From the NCBI GenBank assembly GCA_035610365.1, contig CM069432.1, forward strand, positions 7,874,001 through 7,938,000: a DNA stretch of 64,000 nucleotides, read 5' to 3'. Below are positions 45,301 to 54,832 of the stretch, in pieces. Positions within the stretch are counted from its first letter, which is position 1; the number at the start of each line of letters is the position of its first letter. This DNA is from Aquatica leii (Eukaryota; Arthropoda; Insecta; Coleoptera; Lampyridae). A model generated the notes under the pieces. That model made no database searches. It was not told where the DNA came from and saw only the letters and a program-made list of their open reading frames with translations. The position numbers were made by a program, and so were the translations under genes.

Positions 45301-47876
45301 TTTTATTGACCACATACTGTATTTCTGTCATTATTTACTTCAAACTCTACGATATATATTTAATCTTATATTTACCATCTTTTTTTTTCAACGTCAACGA
45401 TATTTCCCCATATTTGCCCATAATTTTATTGACCACATACTGTATTTCTGTCATTATTTACTTCAAACTCTACGATATATATTTAATCTTATATTTACCA
45501 TCTTTTTTTTTCAACGTCAACGATATTTCCCAATATTTACCCATAATTTTATTGACCACATACTGTATTTCTGTCATTATTTACTTCAAACTCTACGATA
45601 TATATTTAATCTTATATTTACCATCTTTTTCAACGTCAACGATATTTCCCCATATTTGCCCATAATTTTATTGACCACATACTGTATTTCTGTCATTATT
45701 TACTTCAAACTCTACGATATATATCCAATCTTATACTTACCCCCTCTTTTTTCCAACGTCAACGATATTTCCCAATATTTACCCATAATTTTATTGACCA
45801 CATACTGTATTTCTGTCATTATTTACTTCAAACTCTACGATATATATTTAATCTTATATTTACCATCTTTTTTTTCAACGTCAACGATATTTCCCAATAT
45901 TTACCCATAATTTTATTGACCACATACTGTATTTCTGTCATTATTTACTTCAAACTCTACGATATATATTTAATCTTATATTTACCATCTTTTTTCAACG
46001 ACATCGATATTTCCCCATATTTGCCCATAATTTTATTGACCACATACTGTATTTCTGTCATTATTTACTTCAAACTCTACGATATATATTTAATCTTATA
46101 TTTACCATCTTTTTTCAACGTCAACGATATTTCCCAATATTTACCCATAATTTTATTGACCACATACTGTATTTCTGTCATTATTTACTTCAAACTCTAC
46201 GATATATATTTAATCTTATATTTACCATCTTTTTTTCAACGTCAACGATATTTCCCAATATTTACCCATAATTTTATTGACCACATACTGTATTTCTGTC
46301 ATTATTTACTTCAAACTCTACGATATATATTTAATCTTATATTTACCATCTTTTTTTTTCAACGTCAACGATATTTCCCAATATTTACCCATAATTTTAT
46401 TGACCACATACTGTATTTCTGTCATTATTTACTTCAAACTCTACGATATATATTTAATCTTATCTTTACCATCTTTTTTTTTCAACGTCAACGATATTTG
46501 CCCATATTTACCCATCATTTTATTGGCCACATACTGTATTTCAGTCATTATTTACTTCAAACTCTACGAAATATATTTAATCTTATATTTACCATCTTTT
46601 TTTTTCAACGTCAACGATATTTCCCCATATTTACCCATCATTTTATTGGCCACATACTGTATTTCATTCATTATTTACTTCAAACTCTACGAAATATATT
46701 TAATCTTATATTTACCATCTTTTTTTTTCAACGTCAACGATATTTCCCCATATTTATTTCCCCATATTTATTGATAGAGGTTAGAGGTTACACGGGTTGA
46801 CCGGCGCCTAACCTCTCACGGTGTAAAATCAAGAAGGAACATAAATAATCAACTATAATAAATTAGAGAATATTACTACCACTTCGAAACAAACAATCTA
46901 CATATGAATACAGATAGCAGAAATAGAGAAGATAGAAAGAATGTTGTATTTCTGTCATTATTTACTTCAAAATCTACGAAATATATTTTATCTTATATTT
47001 ACCATCTTTTTTTTTCAACGTCAACGATATTTGCCCATATTTGCCCATAATTTTATTGACCACATACTGTATTTCTGTCATTATTTACTTCAAACTCTAC
47101 GATATATATTTAATCTTATATTTACCATCTTTTTCACCGTCAACGATATTTCCCCATATTTGCCCATAATTTTATTGACCACATACTGTATTTCTGTCAT
47201 TATTTACTTCAAACTCTACGATATATATTTAATCTTATATTTACCATCTTTTTTTTTCAACGTCAACGATTTTTCCCCATATTTGCCCATATAATTTTAT
47301 TGACCACATACTGTATTTCTGTCATTATTTACTTCAAACTCTACGATATATATTTAATCTTATATTTACCATCTTTTTTCAACGTCAACGATATTTCCCA
47401 ATATTTACCCATAATTTTATTGACCACATACTGTATTTCTGTCATTATTTACTTCAAACTCTACGATATATATTTAATCTTATATTTACCATCTTTTCTT
47501 TTCAACGTCAACGATATTTCCCAATATTTACCCATAATTTTATTGACCACATACTGTATTTCTGTCATTATTTACTTCAAACTCTACGATATATATTTAA
47601 TCTTATATTTACCATCTTTTTTTTTCAACGTCAACGATATTTCCCAATATTTACCCATAATTTTATTGACCACATACTGTATTTCTGTCATTATTTACTT
47701 CAAACTCTACGATATATATTTAATCTTATATTTACCATCTTTTTTTTTCAACGTCAGCGATATTTGCCCATATTTACCCATCATTTTATTGACCACATAC
47801 TGTATTTTTGTGATTATTTACTTCAAAATCTACGATATATATTTAATCTTACGATATATATTTAATCTTATATATA
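41618..47876 (+). repeat. Distal part of the satellite array
   Basis: Forward monomers with only two spacer units (41618-41792 and 46769-46943). Between them lie about 41 uninterrupted monomers. T6 monomers dominate from 43000 to 44500. The array ends at about 47876 after a partial monomer. Confidence 0.95.
47832..47869 (+). repeat. 19-bp duplication at the array terminus
   Basis: The segment acgatatatatttaatctt is present twice in direct succession in the very last partial monomer, immediately before the switch to non-satellite sequence. It marks the breakpoint of the array. Confidence 0.85.
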
Positions 47877-48069
47877 GGGAAATGTTTGTACAAAAAGTAT
47901 TTCTTGTAAAATGTTTGACCCATTATTAAAACAAGTTAATCATTCACCAATTTTGCCTTTCGGGTAAGTATACAAGTAATGTAGTTTCACATTTTTTAAA
48001 AAATTATTCCACCATTTTATTACTAATCTTTTATAACCTTACTGCAATTTTTTCCACTATCTTATTTAC

Positions 48070-48130
48070 AATTAATGTAGTGGTTAGAATAGTTGCGTCG
48101 AAATCGAGGAAGCCCGCGTTCAACTCTATG
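48070..48130 (+). other. tRNA-like (SINE-like) fragment
   Basis: TAGTGGTTAGAAT at 48078-48090 resembles the D-arm/A-box of several tRNAs. GCGTTCAACTC at 48116-48126 resembles a decayed B-box, about 38 nt downstream. No acceptor stem can be paired, so this is not a functional tRNA. A tRNA-derived SINE head or a tRNA pseudogene are both possible; the match is short and may be fortuitous. Confidence 0.3.
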
Positions 48131-48187
48131 TACACCCACAGCTTTTTTTGATAAAAATATTTTTCTTTTCACTCGAATCATTAGTCC

Positions 48188-48412
48188 TTATGACTTATGA
48201 CGCATACAAAATTACCACCTATGCGATGACGTAAAATGGAAAAGGAAAGTAAATCTGCGAGAGAAAAAATTCGCTGTGAGAGAGATAAAAAAAACTTTCC
48301 CCAAAAGTAACTTGTCTACGTTTCCTTCGAGGTCAAAAGGCGAGTTAAGCAGAAAGTCATTCTTATGACGTATAAAAAATTACCGGTTATGCGATTACGT
48401 AAAATGAAAAAG
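48188..48412 (+). repeat. Imperfect direct duplication
   Basis: A segment at about 48188-48245 (ending gcgatgacgtaaaatgg) is repeated with substitutions at about 48358-48412 (ending gcgattacgtaaaatga), an offset of about 170 bp. Both copies contain tcatt, a cttatgacg core and aaaattacc. No coding potential is evident. Confidence 0.6.
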
Positions 48413-48559
48413 AAAAATGTAAGATCGAAGAAAACTGTCACGAAAAACACTTGTCCACGTTATCGCCCAAGCCATTACAAAGTGATTAGAGGGTTTTCCT
48501 ATCAGTTAATTAGCGATTACTTATTAACTGATAAGAAAATCCTTATTCTACTATTACAT

Positions 48560-49255
48560 TTTTTTACGAGGTTTTTCTCGACATTTTATACTCTACTTCT
48601 GCCAGTATTTAATTTCAAATCTACGATCTATTTGGTTCTTGATATTTTTTTTTCAAGGACAAACGATGTTTTCCTATAACTTTATTGGCCAATTACTGTA
48701 TTTCTGTCATTATTTACTTTCAAATTAACTATATTATTTGTACTTGTTTCTTAAATTTCTTTACGATAGTTATATTTTGCTCGACATTTTCTTGGACCAA
48801 TTACTATCTACTTCTGCCAGTATTTCATTTCAAATCTATGATATATTTGGACCTAGATTTTTTTATATATTTTTTTTTCACCGGCAACGATATATATTTT
48901 TATAGTTAAATTGACCACATACTGTATTTCTGTCATTTACTTTCAATTTAAGAATATTTTTTGTCCTTGTTGGTTAAATTTTTTTTTTTTTATTGGACCA
49001 ATTACTTTATTTCTGCCAATATTTTTTACGATATATTTGGTCCTTGATACTTTGTACCATAGCAATATTTTTCTCGGCATTTTATTGGACCAATTACACT
49101 ACTGAAAATATTTTCTTTTAATTCTACGATATTTTTGGTGTTTGGCGTTTTTTATTTTTTTTTCGACGATAGCTATATTTTTCGAGCTTTTATTGGACCA
49201 ATTATTTTATTTCTGACAATATTTATTTTCAAATACACTACACTACACTACACTA
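48560..49255 (+). repeat. Decayed relatives of the satellite monomer
   Basis: Seven degenerate units share the monomer framework: attgg(a)ccaattac followed by atttctgccagtattt or atttctgtcattattt, then caaatctacgat, a T-rich tract and caacgat. The units are anchored near 48580, 48685, 48792, 48910, 48996, 49086 and 49194, with spacing of 86-118 bp. The copy at 48910 (attgaccacatactgtattt) is nearest to the modern monomer. Most others share gaccaattac and ttggtccttgat, suggesting an older subfamily. Confidence 0.8.
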
Positions 49256-49256
49256 T
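49235..49256 (+). repeat. Pentanucleotide microsatellite
   Basis: About four copies of ACACT in tandem, at the outer end of the decayed satellite block. Confidence 0.8.
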
Positions 49257-49300
49257 ATTTGATGTTTTAAGAAACTCATAAAGAATGTGTCTACAAACGT

Positions 49301-49915
49301 ACTGGCGTATAGTTTTTGTTACAGCGTCTAGCCAAAGATCGAATTACTGGTTTTGGACCACTTTGTCTGCTTTGTGACGTTTAGAAGAAGTGGTGTTGAT
49401 TGTATTGACTTTTAAGTTTTAGACTGCGACTATGTACCCCAGTGTAAGTGCAACATTACCACCGATTCCACTTTCGAGAATATACTATATATTTTAGCAG
49501 CCTTAAAACGTGCTTTTACGTCACTCGCTAAGTATCAGGTAATTCTGTAATATGATTTATTTTAAAAACATGTTTGATGTATGACATAGTAATAAATGTT
49601 GAGTGAAAAATATCTGTTTTACGGATATCCGTAAAACGTGTGTTTGCGAACGTACTTTTTAACGAACTATTTACTGGCGTATAATTTTTGTTACAGCATT
49701 TTGTCCAACCACATTGAAAGACTGCTTTTGGACGACAACTTTGTCTGCTGTGCAACGTATAGGAGAAGTGTTGGTTGTTTTGGGGAAGTCAGCGGTTTTC
49801 GTAAACTTTCTTTATTTGTCGTACTTCCAAATTTGTAAACTATGACTACAAATGCGGGAGTGTACATGCAACATTACCACCGATTCCACTTCCATTATTA
49901 TATAAGTGCGGGAAT
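49301..49915 (+). repeat. Direct duplication of a ~200-bp non-coding segment
   Basis: Copy 1 (about 49301-49500) and copy 2 (about 49673-49915) share actggcgtat, tttttgttacag, ctttgtctgct, agaagtg and gcaacattaccaccgattcc (49450 and 49868). The offset grows from 372 bp at the start to 418 bp at the end, so copy 2 is longer internally. I do not recognise the family; short overlapping ORFs here are not conserved between the copies in frame. Confidence 0.78.
49616..49637. repeat. Perfect 22-bp palindrome
   Basis: The centre is ttttacggatatccgtaaaa, with one further G:C pair outside it. It lies between the two copies of the duplicated segment. Function unknown; it could be a protein-binding site, a transposon end or chance. 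Confidence 0.85.
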
Positions 49916-50133
49916 ATAACAAGAACGTCACAGTTGCTTCCATCTCTAAAACTCTTATAATGGATGTACTAGTGTATTTTGCGAGTACGTTGTCCAAACT
50001 GAAAAACATTAAGCATAGTTTTATTTAATTTAGTAATTAATTTTGTATATAATTGGTTTTTAAGTTTATATTTGAAAGAATAATAATATTATATCATTGT
50101 TCGAACCGAAACAAATTAATGTTGTTTCTATCT

Positions 50134-50422
50134 TTAAAATGTTTTTGGAACGCCATCCTGTGGTAAAAATACCACTTATGTTAATATAGAAAACTATAAA
50201 TTAGTACGTAGGGTAGAAAAGTTGTTATTGAATTTAATGACAGCGAAAGTCAATGATCTATTGACAAGTAACGCTGTCAAAACCCCAACTATAAAATAGG
50301 TTAGAAACAATGTCAGTACAATTGTGAAAAACAACATCAGAACTAGCGGACAGCTGTTTCGTTTTTTAAGGTACTCGAGAACTTTTCTACCCTCCGTACT
50401 AATTTATAGATTTTTGTTTCTA
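50134..50422 (+). mobile_element. MITE-like element, copy 1
   Basis: ctataaattagtacgtaggg followed by tagaaaag (about 50194-50222) is matched in inverse orientation by cttttctaccctccgtacta followed by atttatag (about 50392-50420), with one mismatch. These form terminal inverted repeats of about 28 bp around some 170 bp with no coding potential. An internal hairpin has arms TGACAGCG and CGCTGTCA (about 50239-50280) enclosing GTCAAT and ATTGAC. Sequence similarity to copy 2 extends about 60 bp to the left of the inverted repeat, so the true element may be larger. No target-site duplication could be assigned. Confidence 0.55.
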
Positions 50423-50753
50423 TCTATTGTGTAAACCAATAATTGTTTTTGATTATATAGTTGTTAAATTTGTCAGTTTGTTCTGTCGAATGATTCAGTC
50501 TGTTGTTTGGATTTTGTCAATATATTGTTTGTTGATTTTCAAGTGTTTTATTTGTACTATTTACTACTATCTATATTGTGATAGCGATTTTCTATGGATA
50601 CTGGATGAAGAGTTAAATCATATTTTGAAAATAGTTATTGTGTTGATATTGATTTTCACACGCGACCTAAATTTCATCGATAAATAAAAAACAATTCAAA
50701 ATATTACTTACTTCATCAATGAAACATTTGTGCAAAAAAAATATTTTTATCAG
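50423..50753. other. Between the two MITE-like copies; nothing identified
   Basis: AT-rich sequence. An 86-codon open frame at 50427-50687 encodes a hydrophobic, composition-biased peptide with no family resemblance and no conserved context, so I do not call it a gene. Confidence 0.5.
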
Positions 50754-50990
50754 TTTAAAATGTTTTTGGAACGCCATCCTGTGGTAAAAACACCACAATA
50801 TAAAAAACTATAAATTTGTACGGAGGATAGAAAAGTTGTCATTGAATTTAATGACAGCGAAATTCAATGATTTATTGACAAGTGACGCTGTCAAAATCCC
50901 AACTATAAAATAGGTTAGGAACAATGTCAGTATAATTGTGAAAAACAACATCAGAACTAGCGGATAGCTGTTTCGTTCTTTAGGAACTCG
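50754..50990 (+). mobile_element. MITE-like element, copy 2 (right end missing)
   Basis: A second copy begins tttaaaatgtttttggaacg exactly 620 bp after copy 1 and follows it through the internal hairpin to tagctgtttcgtt. It lacks the right inverted repeat. Sequence identity is high with a few substitutions and one gap of about ten bases. The duplication could be two insertions or a segmental duplication. Confidence 0.6.
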
Positions 50991-51173
50991 TCGACGAGCT
51001 TCAAACTATTGAAAACAATAGCCGAGTGCTACCGCCTAGAAGAGGAAGCGGAAATCCTGTTGAAGAGTCCAGCCGCATCAGCGAGCTTATACCCTGAACC
51101 AGAACTAATTACGTATGACTCTTGTGTCAGTAAGATGTCAAGGTCATTGTCGGAGAAGAAACCTCAAAGTTGA
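50985..51173 (+). other. Unidentified 62-codon open stretch
   Basis: An open frame without an obvious start encodes a peptide containing TIAECYRLEEEAEILLKSP and ends in a TGA at 51171-51173. It is more GC-rich than its surroundings and directly follows the truncated end of the second MITE-like copy. The composition looks coding (charged, helical), perhaps a retroelement Gag fragment or an exon remnant, but I recognise no family. Confidence 0.3.
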
Positions 51174-51587
51174 TTGAGTGTCCTTACAATCTATAATCGG
51201 TGTTAGATATTTTGGCGTCGAGCCTTTGAGGTATGTTGGGCAGGTGTTGAAGATCGTCTTGTGTTTGACAATGTCTCTTTTATGGCCAATGCGAACGCAG
51301 TTAGCGCATGTAGGGTCTCGATCCGAGTTGGGGCATGTTTTTTTGACAATTGAAGCAGCATGTAAGTTGTAAGTTAATTGAGTGTCTTTATTGTCCAATA
51401 TTAGTGTTTGATATTTTGGCATCGAGCCGTTTCGTATATGATGGGCAGGTATTAAAAAGTCTCTGTGTCTCGCTCTCTGTTAGGGCATGTCTTGATTTCT
51501 TGGCACAATGGCCGCACTGTATTTTACTTTTACAGTCGTTCGAATGATGGCCAAACTTCTGACAATTAAAACAACGCGTAACACGGA
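51171..51587 (-). repeat. Tandem duplication of the zinc-knuckle segment
   Basis: The two plus-strand segments beginning near gattgagtgtcctta (51173) and aattgagtgtcttta (51377) are diverged copies 204 bp apart. Each carries a caattgaag or caattaaaa block corresponding to the CFNCQ start of a knuckle. The intact knuckle is in the upstream (minus-strand) copy. Confidence 0.7.
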
Positions 51588-52081
51588 TATGGTCATCGTC
51601 CTTACACGCATTCCAGGCAACTAAAAAGCGACGTCATACCAAAACGAATGTTTGAAGTTCAGGTGGGACCTCCAGAATCTAGTAACCGTTAGCTCTCTCC
51701 CAAGGGTCAAATTGGAAAAGAACTTTTATTTACTCATTGGCAAAATGTTGGATCTCATCAGAAGCATTGTCGAAATTTGCTGATTGTCTCCTTTATCTGC
51801 TCAGGGGAGAGGTTTGTAGGAACGTCGAGGATAGAAACACGAGGTAAAAATTTACCTTGCGGTATGATGATCAGATCCGCTTTTACAAGGACGGTCATAA
51901 TCATTTTTGTTAAATCCGTTGGCTCAAATTCGACCCTTATAGAGTTTTTGTCCGTCTTAGTTACTATGTTCAGTCGTAGACCATAAGTTTGCGGGTTTAG
52001 GACTTTCATCAGAGTCGTTTTAGTTGCGTCTAAAGACTTCAAAAGAGAGTTCGGTTTCGGCACGATAGCGACAGTCAAACG
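51171..52081 (-). pseudogene. Non-LTR retrotransposon ORF1 (Gag-like) relic
   Basis: The segment 52078-51758 encodes the middle part of an R1-type ORF1 protein, including LNPQTYGLRLNIVTKTDKNS and RVSILDVPTNLSPEQIKETI. This type of protein binds element RNA in a ribonucleoprotein. Further downstream on the minus strand a perfect CX2CX4HX4C zinc knuckle (CFNCQKFGHHSNDC, 51573-51532) is preceded by several in-frame stops. The knuckle region is duplicated in tandem (51171-51370 and 51374-51587, offset 204 bp). The same family is present in plus orientation at 53972-54760, recognisable residue by residue. Frameshifts and stops make this copy dead. In minus-strand order it lies downstream of an RNase H fragment, so it belongs to a different insertion. 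Confidence 0.8.
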
Positions 52082-52142
52082 AGGATATGCTTTGCATTTA
52101 CACAGCAGATGCTACGGAGTCTCGTCGATTTGGCATAAAGAG

Positions 52143-53405
52143 CTACTTTGTGTGTTTAATTGTGGCTCTGTAAGGAAGAGTTTTGTTGTGCCTCATCCCT
52201 GAAGAGTTTTTCCATAGTTTTTTATGCTCCGCTGCAAGTCTGCTGCGAATTATTTCTTTTCCGGTCTCGTATGCGATTCCGAAAACGGGTTCAGGTCCGA
52301 TATATGTCCTTGTTGTGCCCTTTTTTGCTACTGCGTCCGCCATTAGGTTACCCTTTACATTCTGGTCTTTTGGTATCCAAATGAGCTACACGGGTTGGCG
52401 ATTTGCCAATATTTCCAGACTTTTTATGCATGCCATAATTAGTTTGGATTTTATTACTGGCGATCTTAGTGCCAGTAGTGCTGCTTGACTGTCAGACATG
52501 ATCGATATCAGGACATTTGCGTATGATTTCAAGTCGATAATGTTTCTGACGCACCAGTCAATAGCAGCAACTTCAGCTTGAAAAACAGAAGCATATTTAC
52601 CCAAGGTCAGCGAAATATGGTTCCCATGGTGCTTGTCTCCATATATTCCTACACCAGCACTGTTGCAATTTTTGGCTCCATCTGTGTACTCTTCGTGACG
52701 GTACTTCTTTAAGATGTGATTATATTTTGTGACGTCGGATCTCATAGTTAAGATTGTATCTTCACGCAGCAGGTTGTATATACGGTCACCGCAATGAACG
52801 TCGTTTACCCTTTGCAACGCCAAGGTCGTACTCTTTACGGTTTTGGCGGCTAAGAGGAAAGAAGGTGAAAACCAACACGAACTGCTAAGAAAGGAGAAGA
52901 AAAAAAGATCACAGTATATAACTATTTGGTCATTGTGGGTTTCCATCCACATGTGTGTCCGACCATCCATTTAGTTGTATTAAGAACCCTGATGGCTTTC
53001 GTTGTGACTTTTTCTAGATGAGTGTTGAAAGTCAGTCTGGTATTAAGAGTGAGTCTTAGACATCTGACTTTTTTTGACTTCGTACATCGTAGGGTTTTAT
53101 GCCATCCGTTTCCCAACGTTTAGTAAACGGAACGATTGCCGTTTTGGTTGGGTTCACTGATAGTCCCTTTTTTTGACCATTAAATTTAATGCATTTTTTA
53201 GAACAATACATGTGCGAGGTTTCTGCACCAGGCATTTACCTAGACAGTTCAACTCTTTCATTGTTCCTTTGTAGATTCACAGCTTCTGAACAATATAAAT
53301 ATCGTATGTCACGATATAAGCATTGAGAGCCGCTGAGGCTGGCCTGCAGTGATCTATATTTATCTGAACGAGTTTGAGCTTTAGATTTGCCGTCAGTACG
53401 TTCTT
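52143..53405 (-). pseudogene. Non-LTR retrotransposon ORF2 relic: endonuclease start, RT end, RNase H
   Basis: On the minus strand the order is: the start of an apurinic-like endonuclease domain (KLVQINIDHCRPASAALN, about 53390-53335, continuing to PRTCIVLKN near 53185); then, joined near 53165, the end of a reverse transcriptase (GLSVNPTKTAIVPF, and LNTRLTFNTHLEKVTTKAIR at about 53050); then an RNase H domain. In the 194-residue open frame at 52970-52386 the RNase H acidic residues are D97 (YTDGAK), E133 (FQAEVAAID) and D160 (SDSQAA). After an in-frame stop (52383-52385) the frame continues with the GN-x2-AD motif (GNLMADAVAKKG). Most of the endonuclease and the RT palm, including its catalytic motif, are deleted. 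The RNase H places it near the I/LOA-type elements; clade uncertain. Confidence 0.82.
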
Positions 53406-53971
53406 TCCGGCTCTGGATTTACATACATTGCTCGTGAACATGACTTGTAGCATTCGGTTCTTTGCTGTTCTTTTTGGAATCGGCTAGGACCCGAAGAGTA
53501 ATCCTCGAAAATGCAAGGTGCAATTGGTTGGTTAATGCTTCCACCTTCTCCCAGAACCTCTTGTTCATAAATGGGTATTGGGTTTCTTTGGATAAGGTTT
53601 AGTAATAACTACCCCCAAGGTTTCGGTACCGACGTTGTTCTGACCTGATATTCTTTTCAATATGGTGTCCGGTTCCAGTACTGTTCTCGAAATCTAAGTG
53701 ATAACCTTTTTGGGGGCAGCAAAGTCTTTGAGATAAATAATCTCAAGTTCTCTATTTGGCCGATCTAATCTGGTTTCTCTGCAATATTTTCCAATAAATC
53801 TTTCCCTTTACGCGCCTTACAAAACTAATATCTGCCGGTAAAGCAAAGCAATCAGAAATGATTTACTTAGTCAGCAGACTTCAAGCAACTTTTTCTAAAA
53901 CCATAAGTTCCCTTTGCGTAACGTAGCAAACTGCTGACATTGCCAGTGCCTTAGAAAGCGTACAAACAATC
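53406..53971. other. Between oppositely oriented LINE relics; nothing identified
   Basis: No domain or long open frame recognised. The part near 53880-53971 probably belongs to the 5' part of the plus-strand ORF1 that follows, because the reading frame there is partly open, but I cannot identify conserved residues. Confidence 0.4.
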
Positions 53972-54760
53972 TTGCAAATCGTTATCATCAAACTTTTCAA
54001 TACCCCTGCTGAAGTCCTTACTCCTTTTTTGTACGCCCAAGCTGTCCGGTCTAAAATAAAGAGGGTCACAGTTCGTTCCGGTAAAACAGTGCCGAAACCG
54101 GATTCTCCCCTAAAGACTTCAGACGAAACTAAAACAACTCTGATGAAACTCTTAAATCCACAAACGTATGGCCTACTACTGGACAGAGTAACTAAAACGT
54201 GCAAAAACTCTATAAGGCTCAAATCTGAGCGAACGTACTCATCAAAAATTCCCACGGCCATCTTTGATAAAGCCGGTCTGATCGTCAAACCGCAAGGTAA
54301 ACCCTTACGTCGTGTTTCTATCTTCAACGTTCCTACAAACTTCTCCACTGAGCAAGTATAGGAGGCAATCCTACCACAAAATTTCGACGGTGCATCTGAT
54401 GAGATCCTACATCTTGCTAATGAGCAAATAAAAGTTATTTTCCGCTTTGATCTTCGGGACAGAGCTAACGGTTAGTCGATTCTGAAAGTTCCACCAGAAG
54501 TTCGAAAATTCATTTTGGCATCACGTTGCGTTTACGTCGCTTAGAATGCTTTTAGGGTCAATGACCATATCCGTGTTACGCGTTGCTTTAATTGTCAGAA
54601 ATTTGCTCATCATTCAAACGACTGTAAAAGTGAAATACAGTGCGGCCATTGTACCGAAAAGCAGGAAACCAAGACATGCACTAACACGGAGCGTGACCCT
54701 TATGCGCTCGTTTTACCCATATATATAAAACGGTCGACGCCAAAATAGCAAACCCTAATT
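53972..54760 (+). pseudogene. R1-like retrotransposon ORF1 (Gag-like) relic
   Basis: The open part (53972-54361) encodes LLNPQTYGLLLDRVTKTCKN and RRVSIFNVPTNFSTEQV, the same middle domain as the minus-strand ORF1 at 51758-52078. After a stop the similarity continues (DGASDEILHLANEQIKV). The zinc knuckle CFNCQKFAHHSNDC, a perfect CX2CX4HX4C, is at 54584-54625, followed by a degenerate second knuckle starting CGHC. The predicted role is nucleic-acid binding in the element ribonucleoprotein. Several stops break it. It lies immediately upstream of the ORF2 relic, the normal order for this class of element. Confidence 0.82.
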
Positions 54761-54832
54761 ATGGACACTCAATTAACTTCTAGGTTTGCGCAAGTGAATC
54801 TTCGCAATTCATGAGTTACGACTTTTGAAGCT

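Larger units (their letters stand above)
47877..48559. other. Array flank, no gene recognised
   Basis: AT-rich non-satellite sequence with no convincing coding region. It contains a tRNA-like patch (48070-48130) and a local duplication (48188-48245 and 48358-48412). The open frame at 48365-48679 is low-complexity and has no recognisable domain. Confidence 0.6.

Noticed and set aside
1-47876. Dozens of long open frames (up to 780 codons) as protein genes
   Set aside because: They repeat one 40- or 41-residue unit in two alternative frames, end wherever the T-tract length changes, and have no domain, splice or promoter context. They follow from a stop-free tandem repeat.
1-47876. CRISPR-like array of repeats and spacers
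   Set aside because: The alternation of two repeated units superficially fits, but both units are themselves repeated, far too long, and the setting is eukaryotic.
48070-48130. Functional tRNA gene
   Set aside because: No acceptor, anticodon or T stem can be paired around the box-like motifs.
48365-48679. 104-codon open frame in the array flank
   Set aside because: Low-complexity, overlaps the local duplication and decayed satellite, and has no domain.
50427-50687. 86-codon open frame as a membrane protein gene
   Set aside because: Hydrophobicity is explained by AT-rich composition; it lies between two MITE-like copies and has no recognisable family.
53881-54348. Minus-strand 155-codon frame
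   Set aside because: It is antisense to the plus-strand ORF1 relic, whose residues match the independent copy at 51758-52078.
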